Part shown: one piece after another, positions 47,005 through 55,005 of the stretch
Numbering within the stretch: the stretch's first letter is position 1
Layout of the letters: every line of letters starts with the position of its first letter
NCBI GenBank assembly: GCA_025362735.1
Contig: JANYFL010000062.1
Location: 81,546 to 145,545 of the forward strand
Direction: 5' to 3'
DNA: 64,000 bases
Source: Betaproteobacteria bacterium
GTDB taxonomy: Bacteria > Pseudomonadota > Gammaproteobacteria > Burkholderiales > Burkholderiaceae_D
The notes under the pieces: model-generated
Told to the model about the DNA's origin: nothing
The model's input: the letters and a program-made list of their open reading frames with translations, nothing else
Databases searched by the model: none
Made by a program: the position numbers and the translations under genes

Positions 47005-48521
47005 AACAGGCGCTTCAATTCCGCTTATCCCAGCATCTGGCGCTGACGCCACAGTTGCAGCAGTCCATCCGACTGCTGCAGCTGTCCACGCTTGAACTCA
47101 ATCAGGAAATTGAGCAGGCTTTGAGTGACAATCCGCTGCTGGAACGGCTGGATGACCCGTTTGACAGCAGTACTCGTCTGAATGGCGATGGAACCATCAA
47201 GAGTGATTCATTTGACTCGGATTTCAGCGCACCGCTGACCGGAGAGCCGAACGAATCCAGAGAAACCAGCGAAACGTCTGAAGCAGCGGCCCCTTCTGAT
47301 GATGATTCTGGCGCCATGTCCGACTCTGACATGGGCTCAGACTGGAGCGGTACCGAAGGTGGATCACGGGACAATAATAGTGACGATGATCAGGGCCTGC
47401 CTCAACTGGCAGCGGCTCATATCACTTTACGAGAGCACCTGCTTTCACAACTGTCCCTGAAAAAGGTCACTCAGCGTGACTACGCCCTGATCAATATCCT
47501 GATTGAGGCGATCAACGAAGACGGCTATCTCGATCAGGATCTCGATGAAATCCTGGATTTTCTGCCTGAAGAAATGGCAGTCGAACCCGATGAATTGGCA
47601 ACGGCATTGAAACTGCTCCAAAGTTTCGACCCCGCAGGTATCGCCGCACGCAACGCTTCCGAATGCCTCGCACTGCAATTAAGACCAGAACATGGTGGGC
47701 CGTCTGCAATTGAGAAGCCGGAAATCGTGTTTCTGGCACGTCAGATCGTGCTGGAACATCTGGGACTGCTTGCCGCCCATGATTTCGCCAAACTGAAGAA
47801 ACTCCTGCATTGCAACGATGATGCCCTGCGTCAGGCACAAACCCTGATCTGCAAACTCGTTCCCTTTCCCGGGCGCGCTTTCGCTACGGATGAGTCGAAC
47901 TATGCGATTCCCGATGTCATCGTCAAAAAAGTAAAGAATTCATGGCGGGTCTCATTAAATCCGGACGTGATGCCCAAACTGCGCATCAATCAGATTTACG
48001 CCAAAGTGGTGCGTGAGCATCGAGGCAATGCGAACATCACCTCCATGTCCTCTCGCCTTCAAGAGGCTCGCTGGCTGATCAAAAACGTGCAGCAGCGCTT
48101 CGACACCATTTTGCGCGTGTCGGAAGCCATCGTTGATCGGCAGAAAAATTTCTTCACGCATGGAGAAGTTGCCATGCGCCCCCTTGTTTTGCGCGAAATC
48201 GCAGATACACTGGGATTGCATGAGTCCACCATCTCCCGCGTCACCACCCAGAAATACATGCTCACCCCGTTCGGTACCATCGAACTCAAGTATTTCTTTG
48301 GCAGCCACGTTGCCACAGAAGCAGGCGGCGCCGCATCCAGCACCGCCATCCGCGCCCTCATTAAACAACTCATAGGAGCAGAAGACCTCAAAAAACCGCT
48401 ATCCGACAGCAAGATTGCCGATATGCTCGGTGAACAAGGCATCGTTGTGGCAAGACGGACCATTGCCAAATACCGCGAAGCCCTGCGCATCCCGCCTGTC
48501 AGCATGCGTAAAACTTTCTAG
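47001..48521 (+). CDS. rpoN: RNA polymerase sigma-54 factor RpoN
   Basis: A 506-residue alternative sigma factor for NtrC-type activators, such as the PilR in this window. The Gln-rich region I begins [21 protein letters not shown]. An acidic Ser/Asp-rich linker follows (about 55-130), then the core-binding and HTH domains, and the RpoN box [16 protein letters not shown] near the end. hpf, ptsN, hprK and rapZ follow, the conserved rpoN cluster. Confidence 0.97.
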   Translation: MKQALQFRLSQHLALTPQLQQSIRLLQLSTLELNQEIEQALSDNPLLERLDDPFDSSTRLNGDGTIKSDSFDSDFSAPLTGEPNESRETSETSEAAAPSDDDSGAMSDSDMGSDWSGTEGGSRDNNSDDDQGLPQLAAAHITLREHLLSQLSLKKVTQRDYALINILIEAINEDGYLDQDLDEILDFLPEEMAVEPDELATALKLLQSFDPAGIAARNASECLALQLRPEHGGPSAIEKPEIVFLARQIVLEHLGLLAAHDFAKLKKLLHCNDDALRQAQTLICKLVPFPGRAFATDESNYAIPDVIVKKVKNSWRVSLNPDVMPKLRINQIYAKVVREHRGNANITSMSSRLQEARWLIKNVQQRFDTILRVSEAIVDRQKNFFTHGEVAMRPLVLREIADTLGLHESTISRVTTQKYMLTPFGTIELKYFFGSHVATEAGGAASSTAIRALIKQLIGAEDLKKPLSDSKIADMLGEQGIVVARRTIAKYREALRIPPVSMRKTF

Positions 48522-48615
48522 GGTTCCAAGCGCCACTGCGTCACGGCTTGAGGCACCCATTTCTGTCAAACCATCGATTAACTCCCTCCGGGACAATCGT
48601 TTTACAGGAGTCGAT

Positions 48616-48936
48616 ATGAATCTCACCATCAGCGGACATCATCTCGAAATAACGCCTGCCATTCGCGAGTGCGTCATGAATAAGCTCTCCCGGGTCAAAC
48701 GCCATTTTGATCATGTCATTGATGTCAATGTTTTACTGTCTGTCGACAAATTGCGTCAAAAAGCGGAAATTAATCTTCATCTTCGCGGCAAAAATATACA
48801 TTGCGAAGCCGACGATACTAATCTTTATGCGGCGATTGATGCCCTGATTGACAAACTGGATCGCCAGGTTATCAAGCATAAGGAAAGCACCAAGGCTCAT
48901 AGCGCCGAGCCGCTCAAGCGCCAAGCTATGAATTAG
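48616..48936 (+). CDS. hpf: Ribosome hibernation promoting factor, short form
   Basis: A 106-residue HPF/YfiA protein that binds the 30S subunit and favours inactive ribosomes in stationary phase. It starts [19 protein letters not shown] with AGGAG upstream at proper distance; the typical [21 protein letters not shown] core follows. The length excludes the long dimerising form. Followed by a strong terminator. Confidence 0.95.
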   Translation: MNLTISGHHLEITPAIRECVMNKLSRVKRHFDHVIDVNVLLSVDKLRQKAEINLHLRGKNIHCEADDTNLYAAIDALIDKLDRQVIKHKESTKAHSAEPLKRQAMN

Positions 48937-48970
48937 CGCCCCACGTCAGATTTTTCATGTTGATTGGCAT

Positions 48971-49012
48971 AATTGTTGCCATTGTGCGTTGCACAATGGC
49001 AACAATTTTTTT
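48971..49012 (+). terminator. Strong terminator after hpf
   Basis: A perfect 17-bp stem, AATTGTTGCCATTGTGC against its exact complement, with a 3-base loop, followed by T residues. It separates rpoN-hpf from ptsN. It is nearly symmetrical, so it could also act on the opposite strand. Confidence 0.92.
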
Positions 49013-49036
49013 GCAGCGCAAAATTATTCTTGGGTC

Positions 49037-49042
49037 TATAAT
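49037..49042 (+). promoter_or_regulatory. Putative -10 element of ptsN
   Basis: TATAAT, a perfect -10 consensus, lies 24 bp after the hpf terminator and about 87 bp before the ptsN ATG. No -35 hexamer stands at optimal distance. The position after a terminator supports an independent ptsN-hprK transcript. Confidence 0.5.
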
Positions 49043-49128
49043 CCGCGAACTTAAAGTTTGACGATCGATCAAGCAGAGCGCCCGGCGCTCCTCCATTAAC
49101 CCCCGTCGATTCAGAGCAGTCCCCCATC

Positions 49129-49599
49129 ATGAATCTGATCTGCAAGTTATTACCACCGTCCAATGTTGTTCTGGATTTGGCGGCGCAAAGCAAAAAAAGA
49201 GTTTTTGAGCAAGCAGGTCTGTTGTTCGAGAACAATCAAGGCATCGCCCGCAACAAGGTTTTCGACAGCCTGTTCGCCCGTGAACGCTTGGGTTCCACCG
49301 GACTTGGCCAAGGCGTCGCTATTCCACATGGACGCATCAAAGGTCTGCGTGAACCGGTCGCCGCCTTTATCCGGATGACCGAACCGATCCAGTTCGACGC
49401 TCCAGATGGCAAAGCGGTCTCCATCCTGATAGTCCTGCTGGTGCCCGAACAAGCGACCCAAGTTCATCTTGAAATTCTGTCTGAACTGGCCCAGATGCTG
49501 TCGGACCCCGCTTTTCGTGAGTCCTTGCTGACTGCGTCGGAAGCTGGGGATGTGCATCGTCTGCTCGCCAATTGGGAACCTTTTCGCCCCGCTGCTTGA
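49129..49599 (+). CDS. ptsN: Nitrogen-PTS enzyme IIA (PtsN)
   Basis: A 156-residue EIIA-Ntr regulator, phosphorylated by NPr, which links carbon/nitrogen state to potassium and sigma-54 functions. The phospho-histidine is H67 in GQGVAIPHGRIKGL. It lies between hpf and hprK as in other proteobacterial rpoN clusters. Confidence 0.96.
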   Translation: MNLICKLLPPSNVVLDLAAQSKKRVFEQAGLLFENNQGIARNKVFDSLFARERLGSTGLGQGVAIPHGRIKGLREPVAAFIRMTEPIQFDAPDGKAVSILIVLLVPEQATQVHLEILSELAQMLSDPAFRESLLTASEAGDVHRLLANWEPFRPAA

Positions 49600-49632
49600 C
49601 CTGCATACCAATCTCATCGTTCAATCTGTGCG

Positions 49633-50598
49633 ATGAGCACTCTGCGTAAATTATTCGAACAAAACGAAAAGCGTCTCGGCCTGACCTGGGTTGTACACAC
49701 ACAGCGCGAGACAGAAGACGTTGAACTGTTTGGCACTGACCACACGCTTCACACTCCCAGCGCCGATCTGGTCGGCTACCTGAACCTGATTCATCCGGGG
49801 CGCATCCAGATTCTGGCGCGTAATGAAATTGATTACTTCGAAGCATTGGACGACCATCGCCGCGAAGCCATCTGTAATCAATTGGCCCGCGTCAAACCCC
49901 CCGCACTATTCCTGACCTGCGGCATCGTCCCATCCGAACATCTACTTGAGCTTTGCAAAACCAGCGACATCCCCTTGCTGACCTCGCCCCATGACGCCGC
50001 CCATGTGATTGATATTCTGCGGCTGTATCTGTCCCGAGAAATGGCGCAGCGCACCACCATGCATGGCGTTCTGGTCGATGTACTGGGATTGGGCGTTTTA
50101 ATCACTGGCGAATCAGGCCTGGGCAAAAGTGAGCTGGCACTCGAACTGATTTCCCGAGGCCATGGCCTCGTTGCCGACGATGTCGTCGAATTAGCACGCG
50201 TGGCCCCCACCATCATCGAAGGCCGCTGCCCCAGCTTGATCACCAATCTGCTTGAAGTGCGCGGCCTCGGCTTGCTCGATATCCAAGCCATCTTTGGTGA
50301 AACAGCGGTACGTCGGAAAATGCGTCTGAAGCTGATTGTGCATCTGGTCAAACGCAGCACCATGGACAGTGATTATCAGCGCTTGCCACTGGATACGCTG
50401 ACGCAAGAGGTGTTGGGTTTGCCGATTCAAAAAGTCGTGATTCCGGTAGATCTGGGGCGTAATATTGCCGTGTTGCTGGAAGCCGCCGTACGCAACACCA
50501 TCCTCCAATTACGTGGCATCCATACGCTGAACCGGTTCATGGAAAGACAGGCCGCCGAAATGAATGAAGATGGCACCAAAAAGAATTGGGATATTTGA
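49633..50598 (+). CDS. hprK: HPr kinase/phosphorylase
   Basis: A 321-residue bifunctional enzyme that phosphorylates HPr or NPr on serine and reverses it. The N-terminal DRTGG-like domain is followed by the C-terminal kinase with Walker A GESGLGKS (159-166) and the DVVELA and LEVRGLGLLDIQAIFGE motifs. HprK next to ptsN in the rpoN cluster is characteristic of beta- and alphaproteobacteria. Confidence 0.96.
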   Translation: MSTLRKLFEQNEKRLGLTWVVHTQRETEDVELFGTDHTLHTPSADLVGYLNLIHPGRIQILARNEIDYFEALDDHRREAICNQLARVKPPALFLTCGIVPSEHLLELCKTSDIPLLTSPHDAAHVIDILRLYLSREMAQRTTMHGVLVDVLGLGVLITGESGLGKSELALELISRGHGLVADDVVELARVAPTIIEGRCPSLITNLLEVRGLGLLDIQAIFGETAVRRKMRLKLIVHLVKRSTMDSDYQRLPLDTLTQEVLGLPIQKVVIPVDLGRNIAVLLEAAVRNTILQLRGIHTLNRFMERQAAEMNEDGTKKNWDI

Positions 50599-50614
50599 GT
50601 AGGCCGAAATGCTA

Positions 50615-50643
50615 TTGGAACGTTAATTCAGCAGCATTATAAA
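50615..50643 (+). promoter_or_regulatory. Promoter of the psiF-like gene
   Basis: TTGGAA (-35), a 17-bp spacer and TATAAA (-10) lie 26 bp before the ATG, with AAGGAG as ribosome binding site. The gene has its own terminator, so it is an independent unit inside the hprK-rapZ interval. Confidence 0.6.
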
Positions 50644-50669
50644 ATTTGAACCATACCAAGGAGCTCCAA

Positions 50670-51131
50670 ATGAAATCCATCATTGCCACCGTTGCACTTG
50701 CGTTAACCATCCCCTTCATTTCAACGGCCAGCTATGCAGCCGATGCCCCTGCCAAGAAACCGACTCTGGGCGAATGCTCGGCCAAGACAAAAGGCATGAG
50801 CAAAGATGACGCCAGTAAATTCAAATCAGAATGCATGAAAGGCGGTACAACTGAGGTGGCCAAAGCTGACGCTGCCAAATCTGAAACCGCTCCCGCCAAG
50901 AAACCGACTCTTGGTGAATGTGCATCCCAAACCAAAGGTATGAGCAAAGACGAAGCCAGCAAATTCAAATCCGAATGTATGAAAGGTGGCAAAACCGACG
51001 TTGCTAAAACGGATGCTGCCGCCACGCCTGCCAAAAAGCCGACTCTGGGTGAATGCGCGTCCAAGACCAAAGGCATGAGCAAAGATGAAGCCAGCAAATT
51101 CAAATCGGAATGCATGAAAGGTAAAGCCTGA
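50670..51131 (+). CDS. psiF: Exported PsiF-repeat protein with three repeats
   Basis: A 153-residue protein with a signal peptide (cut after SYAA). Three near-identical PsiF repeats of about 32 residues follow, each reading KKPTLGEC, then TKGMSKD and FKSECMKG, joined by Ala/Lys/Asp-rich linkers. Each repeat has two cysteines that could form a disulfide. PsiF is a phosphate-starvation-induced family of unknown function; E. coli PsiF has two repeats. Start chosen at 50670 after AAGGAG. Confidence 0.9.
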   Translation: MKSIIATVALALTIPFISTASYAADAPAKKPTLGECSAKTKGMSKDDASKFKSECMKGGTTEVAKADAAKSETAPAKKPTLGECASQTKGMSKDEASKFKSECMKGGKTDVAKTDAAATPAKKPTLGECASKTKGMSKDEASKFKSECMKGKA

Positions 51132-51153
51132 GTACGCACTTTGCACCAGCCCG

Positions 51154-51182
51154 AAAGCGGATCAATTGATCCGCTTTTTTGT
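51154..51182 (+). terminator. Terminator after psiF-like gene
   Basis: The stem AAAGCGGATC-AATT-GATCCGCTTT is a perfect palindrome, followed by T residues, 23 bp after the stop codon. Confidence 0.92.
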
Positions 51183-51259
51183 TTCTGTGCAGAAAATTTC
51201 TGCGTCATTCGAGGATGGCTTTGCTATGATGGTTTCAAAGTCACTCCTCCCGTTACTCC

Positions 51260-52135
51260 ATGCGCATCATTCTCGTCACCGGCATGTCCGGTTCTGGCAA
51301 ATCGATTGCACTGAATGTGTTGGAAGATGCCGGCTATGCCGCCGTCGATAATCTCCCCTCGCGTTTTCTGGTCGAGCTGATAGCCGAAATGCAGAGTCAT
51401 GGTCACGAACGCGTGGCCATCAGCATTGATATACGCGCCGGCCCCGAGTCGGTCACAGCCCTTCCCAGCCTGCTGCCTGCGTTACGTCGTTACCATGACG
51501 TACAAGTCTTGTTTTTGACCGCAAATACACCGACCTTGGTCCAGCGATTTTCCGAAACACGCCGCCGCCATCCCTTATCGACGATCACCCAGTCCGATCA
51601 CGAACGCACACTCGAAGAATGCATCAATGAAGAGCGTCAACTATTGGGCGAGCTCGATGAGGTCGGGCATTTGATCGATACCAGTGATCTGCCTTCGCAA
51701 ACGCTACGCACTTGGGTACGCGATTTTCTTGGCAAAGAAAGGGCCGCATTGGTGTTGCTGTTTGAGTCCTTTGGTTTCAAACATGGCGTACCGCTAGATG
51801 CCGATCTCGTATTCGACGTTCGCTGTCTGCCCAATCCCTTTTACGATCCAAACCTGCGTGACCTGACCGGGCGCGATCAATCGGTCATCGACTATTTGTG
51901 CCAGATTGACGCCGTCGACAAAATGATTACCGACATTCACGGTTTTGTTGCGCGCTGGTTGCCGTCTTATGTTCTGGATAACCGCAGCTATCTGACCGTG
52001 GCCATTGGCTGCACCGGTGGTCAACATCGTTCGGTCTATGTCGTCGAACGTTTGGCGGAACTGTTCAAGGATCATGAAACAGTCTTGGTCCGTCATCGTG
52101 CTCTCGCCGCAGCACATTCAAAAAAGCAGTCATAA
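51260..52135 (+). CDS. rapZ: RNase adaptor / nucleotide-binding protein RapZ
   Basis: A 291-residue protein that in E. coli guides RNase E to GlmZ and senses glucosamine-6-phosphate. Walker A GMSGSGKS (8-15) and the C-terminal CTGGQHRSVYVVERLA are conserved. Usual last gene of the rpoN cluster; here the psiF-like gene separates it from hprK. Confidence 0.96.
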   Translation: MRIILVTGMSGSGKSIALNVLEDAGYAAVDNLPSRFLVELIAEMQSHGHERVAISIDIRAGPESVTALPSLLPALRRYHDVQVLFLTANTPTLVQRFSETRRRHPLSTITQSDHERTLEECINEERQLLGELDEVGHLIDTSDLPSQTLRTWVRDFLGKERAALVLLFESFGFKHGVPLDADLVFDVRCLPNPFYDPNLRDLTGRDQSVIDYLCQIDAVDKMITDIHGFVARWLPSYVLDNRSYLTVAIGCTGGQHRSVYVVERLAELFKDHETVLVRHRALAAAHSKKQS

Positions 52136-52143
52136 GCGCCATC

Positions 52144-52758
52144 GTGTCCAGCAGCATCGTCTTGCCGATCTTCCCGCTCAACACGGTGCTTTTCCCCGAA
52201 GGCCTGCTGCCATTGCGCGTGTTTGAACCGCGCTATATGGACATGGTGCGCGACTGCCTGCGCGATGAACAGGAATTCGGCGTCTGTCTGATCAAGAAGG
52301 GACGTGAAGTTGGCGCTACAACCGAACCCGAAGAAATCGGTTGCCGCGCCCGCATCATCGACTGGAACATGGAACAGCTCGGCGTCTTGCAGATCAATGT
52401 CCAAGGCACCGAGCGCTTTCATATACGTCAGCTTTATTCAGAACCGAGTGGCCTGCTCAAAGCCGAAGTCCGACCGATGGAATCCATTGAACCTATCCAC
52501 TCTGTACCAAAAGAATTCGAGTCATGTTCCAAACTGTTAATGCGCATGATCCAGCAAATGCAACAGGACACCGAAGACCCAACCAAGATGCCCTTCGCCG
52601 AACCCCATCGTTTCAACGATGCCACCTGGGTCAGCAACCGCCTGTGCGAAGTTCTGCCGATCTCAATGCTCGCTAAACAAAAGCTGATGGAACTGAGTGA
52701 TGCACCGACACGTTTGTCACTAGTGCACCAGTATTTGCAGCAGCATAAGATTGTTTAG
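52144..52758 (+). CDS. LON substrate-binding (N-terminal) domain protein
   Basis: A 204-residue protein consisting only of the LON N-terminal domain (VLPIFPLNTVLFPEGLLPLRVFEPRYMDMV). It has no ATPase or protease part. Role unknown; such proteins may bind unfolded peptides. The start is GTG at 52144, 8 bp after rapZ, so the two are probably co-transcribed. Confidence 0.9.
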   Translation: MSSSIVLPIFPLNTVLFPEGLLPLRVFEPRYMDMVRDCLRDEQEFGVCLIKKGREVGATTEPEEIGCRARIIDWNMEQLGVLQINVQGTERFHIRQLYSEPSGLLKAEVRPMESIEPIHSVPKEFESCSKLLMRMIQQMQQDTEDPTKMPFAEPHRFNDATWVSNRLCEVLPISMLAKQKLMELSDAPTRLSLVHQYLQQHKIV

Positions 52759-52880
52759 TAATCTCGTTGAACAAAATTAACAGCTGCCACTTTAACTTTA
52801 AGCACATGAGATTTCATCCGAAAAATATTCTGTCCAACTCCACTCATAATCTACATGCCTTCTAAATCTAGTTAGGGCGC

Positions 52881-53591
52881 ATGATGCCGATACTCGTTCG
52901 CCTTTTTTCCATTTTGGCTCTGGTGTTCCCTCTTACTGCGTGCGTGAGCGTCAATACGGTAACACTCTACAAGACATCCACTTCCAACAATACAAAGAGC
53001 GCGATGGCAGGGGATGGAATAGCTTTCCTAGCGGGAAACGCATGCATTCACGTCGCGGATCGGGGAGCCGAGATTCACACGATCGCTGCCAATGATTACA
53101 AATCGCCGACCGAAATATTCAAAGTAGCCGTTTGGGTAATCCCGGAACGGGGAACGGATGGTTACTCTCTCAATCCATCGCAAATGGCACTCACATTTGA
53201 TGATGGCACAACGACTATGCCTCAGTCAGTTCAGATCAGTAAGTTCAATACTAAATGGGAAAAAGAGAAGACCCTACTCGTTACCCCTAAAGAGAACGAA
53301 AAAATCGCTTATGCCAATCATGAGCCACGAAAGCAAGGAACATAGATACAGGAGCCCTCAGTTCTACAGGACTGGACACGCTTCGTAGTGGAGTTTCCAA
53401 AACCTAGCAAGACTGCGGCACCATCGCAGCTACAGATTCAAGGATTGCGGCGCGGTGGATCCAGAGTAGAAGTACCCCCGGTTTTCTTCGAATTGACGAA
53501 GGAAGCTCGGGCAGTGTTTCCGGGAAGGTGGGCTGATGGTACTTCATTGTGGGATACACCGGAGCGTGCATGTCGCAGCCTTCAGCGCTAG
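52881..53591 (+). pseudogene. Putative lipoprotein gene interrupted by in-frame amber codon
   Basis: The first part (52881-53345) encodes 154 residues with a signal peptide and lipobox PLTAC (C at 21), then a beta-rich domain (VAVWVIPERGTDGYSLN). The TAG at 53343 is followed in the same frame by 82 more codons (QDWTRFVVEFPKPS to RACRSLQR) with no further stop until 53589. That continuation reads as natural protein, so the original was probably about 236 residues. It could be a decayed gene, a suppressed amber or a sequence error. I do not recognise the family. Confidence 0.7.
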
Positions 53592-53713
53592 ATATGCCTG
53601 CGCCCTAACACTGGATTGCAGGGAACGCTCCGCCTATCGGCGGTGCCCCCCTGAATTTTGTCGTTGTGCAATTAGAGAAATTAAGGAGAACTAAAGGGTT
53701 CCATATCCCAAAT

Positions 53714-54826
53714 CTATCGTAACCCTGCCAACAGGTTTTTAATCGGTGTCGGCAATGCAGCCTGACGCGCTTTCTCAAGCGATAGCCATAGCCCATTGAT
53801 TGCCGCATCACCAAGATTCTTGTTTAGTTTTTCCATCTTCACCTGTCTGACCTGCGCGTTGAGTTTGAAGTGAGTAAAGCCATGCGAGAACGGCGGCAGG
53901 GATTCGACCGCATCGACTTCTCCAAAGCGCTGCGCCAAAGCCTGAATACTTTGTTCAGTCTGATCCGTTGCCAACTCAGGCAGTGACCACAAGCCGCCCC
54001 AGATGCCGACGGGTGGACGCTTTTCCAGCCAGATTTCGTCACCATGACGAAGCAATAGCATCAGGGTTTCACGTTCAGGAACAGCGGCTCTTGGCTTTTT
54101 TGCGGGGAGTTGTTCGACACGGTTTTCGCGCAAGGCAACGCACGTCTGCGCCATGGGACAGTTGGTGCAGCGAGGATTTCTGGATGTGCACAGCGTTGCG
54201 CCCAAGTCCATCAAGCCCTGAGTGTAAATCTCGATATGTCCACCGGAAGTTTTTTCCGGGAGCAACGATTCTGCGAGGGCCCAAAGATGTTGTTCGAGTT
54301 TTCGTGGACTGGCAAATTCATCACTGCTGCCATCAACACCGAACACACGACAGAGCACGCGCTTGACGTTGCCATCGAGAATCGCTGCGCGTGCGCCGAA
54401 GGCGAATACGGCAATGGCCGCGGCTGTGGAGCGGCCGATGCCAGGGAGCGTTTCAATAATCTCCGGCTTGCGCGGGAAGTTGCCGCCGAACTCGGCGACG
54501 ATTTTTTGCGCACAGGCGTGCAGGTTGCGCGCACGTGAGTAATAGCCGAGGCCGCTCCAGAGTTGCATCACATCGTCGAGTGGCGCTTGAGCCAATGACT
54601 CTAGAGTAGGGAAGCGCTCGAGAAAACGCTGGTAATAGGGAATGACAGCTGCGACCTGGGTCTGTTGCAACATGATTTCGGAAAGCCAGACGTGATAAGC
54701 GGCCTTGTTCAGATCAGATGCAGAAGATTTTTTTGTCGAAGACTGCTGTTGCCACGGCAGATCATGGCGGCCATGCTGACGTTGCCAGGTGATGAGACGG
54801 CTTGAGAAAGAGGCTGGCTTGGTCAC
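53714..54826 (-). CDS. mutY: A/G-specific adenine glycosylase MutY
   Basis: Removes adenine paired with 8-oxoguanine. The 370-residue protein has the catalytic Glu in WLSEIMLQQTQ, helix-hairpin-helix LPGIGRSTAAAIA, catalytic Asp in ILDGNVKRV, and a 4Fe-4S site with spacing C-x6-C-x2-C-x5-C. The C-terminal NUDIX-like domain (about 235-365) reads the oxidised guanine. The partner mutM is in the same direction beyond the dynamin-like gene. Confidence 0.96.
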   Translation of the reverse strand: MTKPASFSSRLITWQRQHGRHDLPWQQQSSTKKSSASDLNKAAYHVWLSEIMLQQTQVAAVIPYYQRFLERFPTLESLAQAPLDDVMQLWSGLGYYSRARNLHACAQKIVAEFGGNFPRKPEIIETLPGIGRSTAAAIAVFAFGARAAILDGNVKRVLCRVFGVDGSSDEFASPRKLEQHLWALAESLLPEKTSGGHIEIYTQGLMDLGATLCTSRNPRCTNCPMAQTCVALRENRVEQLPAKKPRAAVPERETLMLLLRHGDEIWLEKRPPVGIWGGLWSLPELATDQTEQSIQALAQRFGEVDAVESLPPFSHGFTHFKLNAQVRQVKMEKLNKNLGDAAINGLWLSLEKARQAALPTPIKNLLAGLR

Positions 54827-54928
54827 GACGAGGGCTGTGTTTCAGATGTACGGCTGAAGAAGCGCCAGTGTACACAGAGACGTGGTGCCCGTACCCAATT
54901 GCCTTCTGGAAATTCAATCTAACAATCC

Positions 54929-54999
54929 GACGCAGAGGCGCAGAGAACGCAGAGAAAAACTTTTGTCAAATTCCTCTGCGCCCTCCGCGCCTCTGCGTC
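54929..54999. repeat. Large intergenic palindrome between mutY and dynamin-like gene
   Basis: Two arms of 26 bases (54929-54954 and 54974-54999), built from GCAGAGG/GCAGAG units, are imperfect inverted repeats around a 19-bp centre. Similar CGCAGAG-rich palindromes occur as dispersed intergenic repeats in many bacterial genomes. It follows the dynamin-like gene stop closely on the minus strand and could end that transcript. Confidence 0.7.
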
Positions 55000-55005
55000 A
55001 GAATT

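Noticed and set aside
48971..49012. Hairpin after hpf as a small RNA gene
   Set aside because: The perfect stem with a T run directly after hpf is fully explained as a terminator.
53592..53713. Possible integron attC-like site after the broken lipoprotein gene
   Set aside because: A short hairpin (CCGCC/GGCGG) and a CTAAC motif are present, but consensus GTTRRRY and RYYYAAC cores are not correctly placed.
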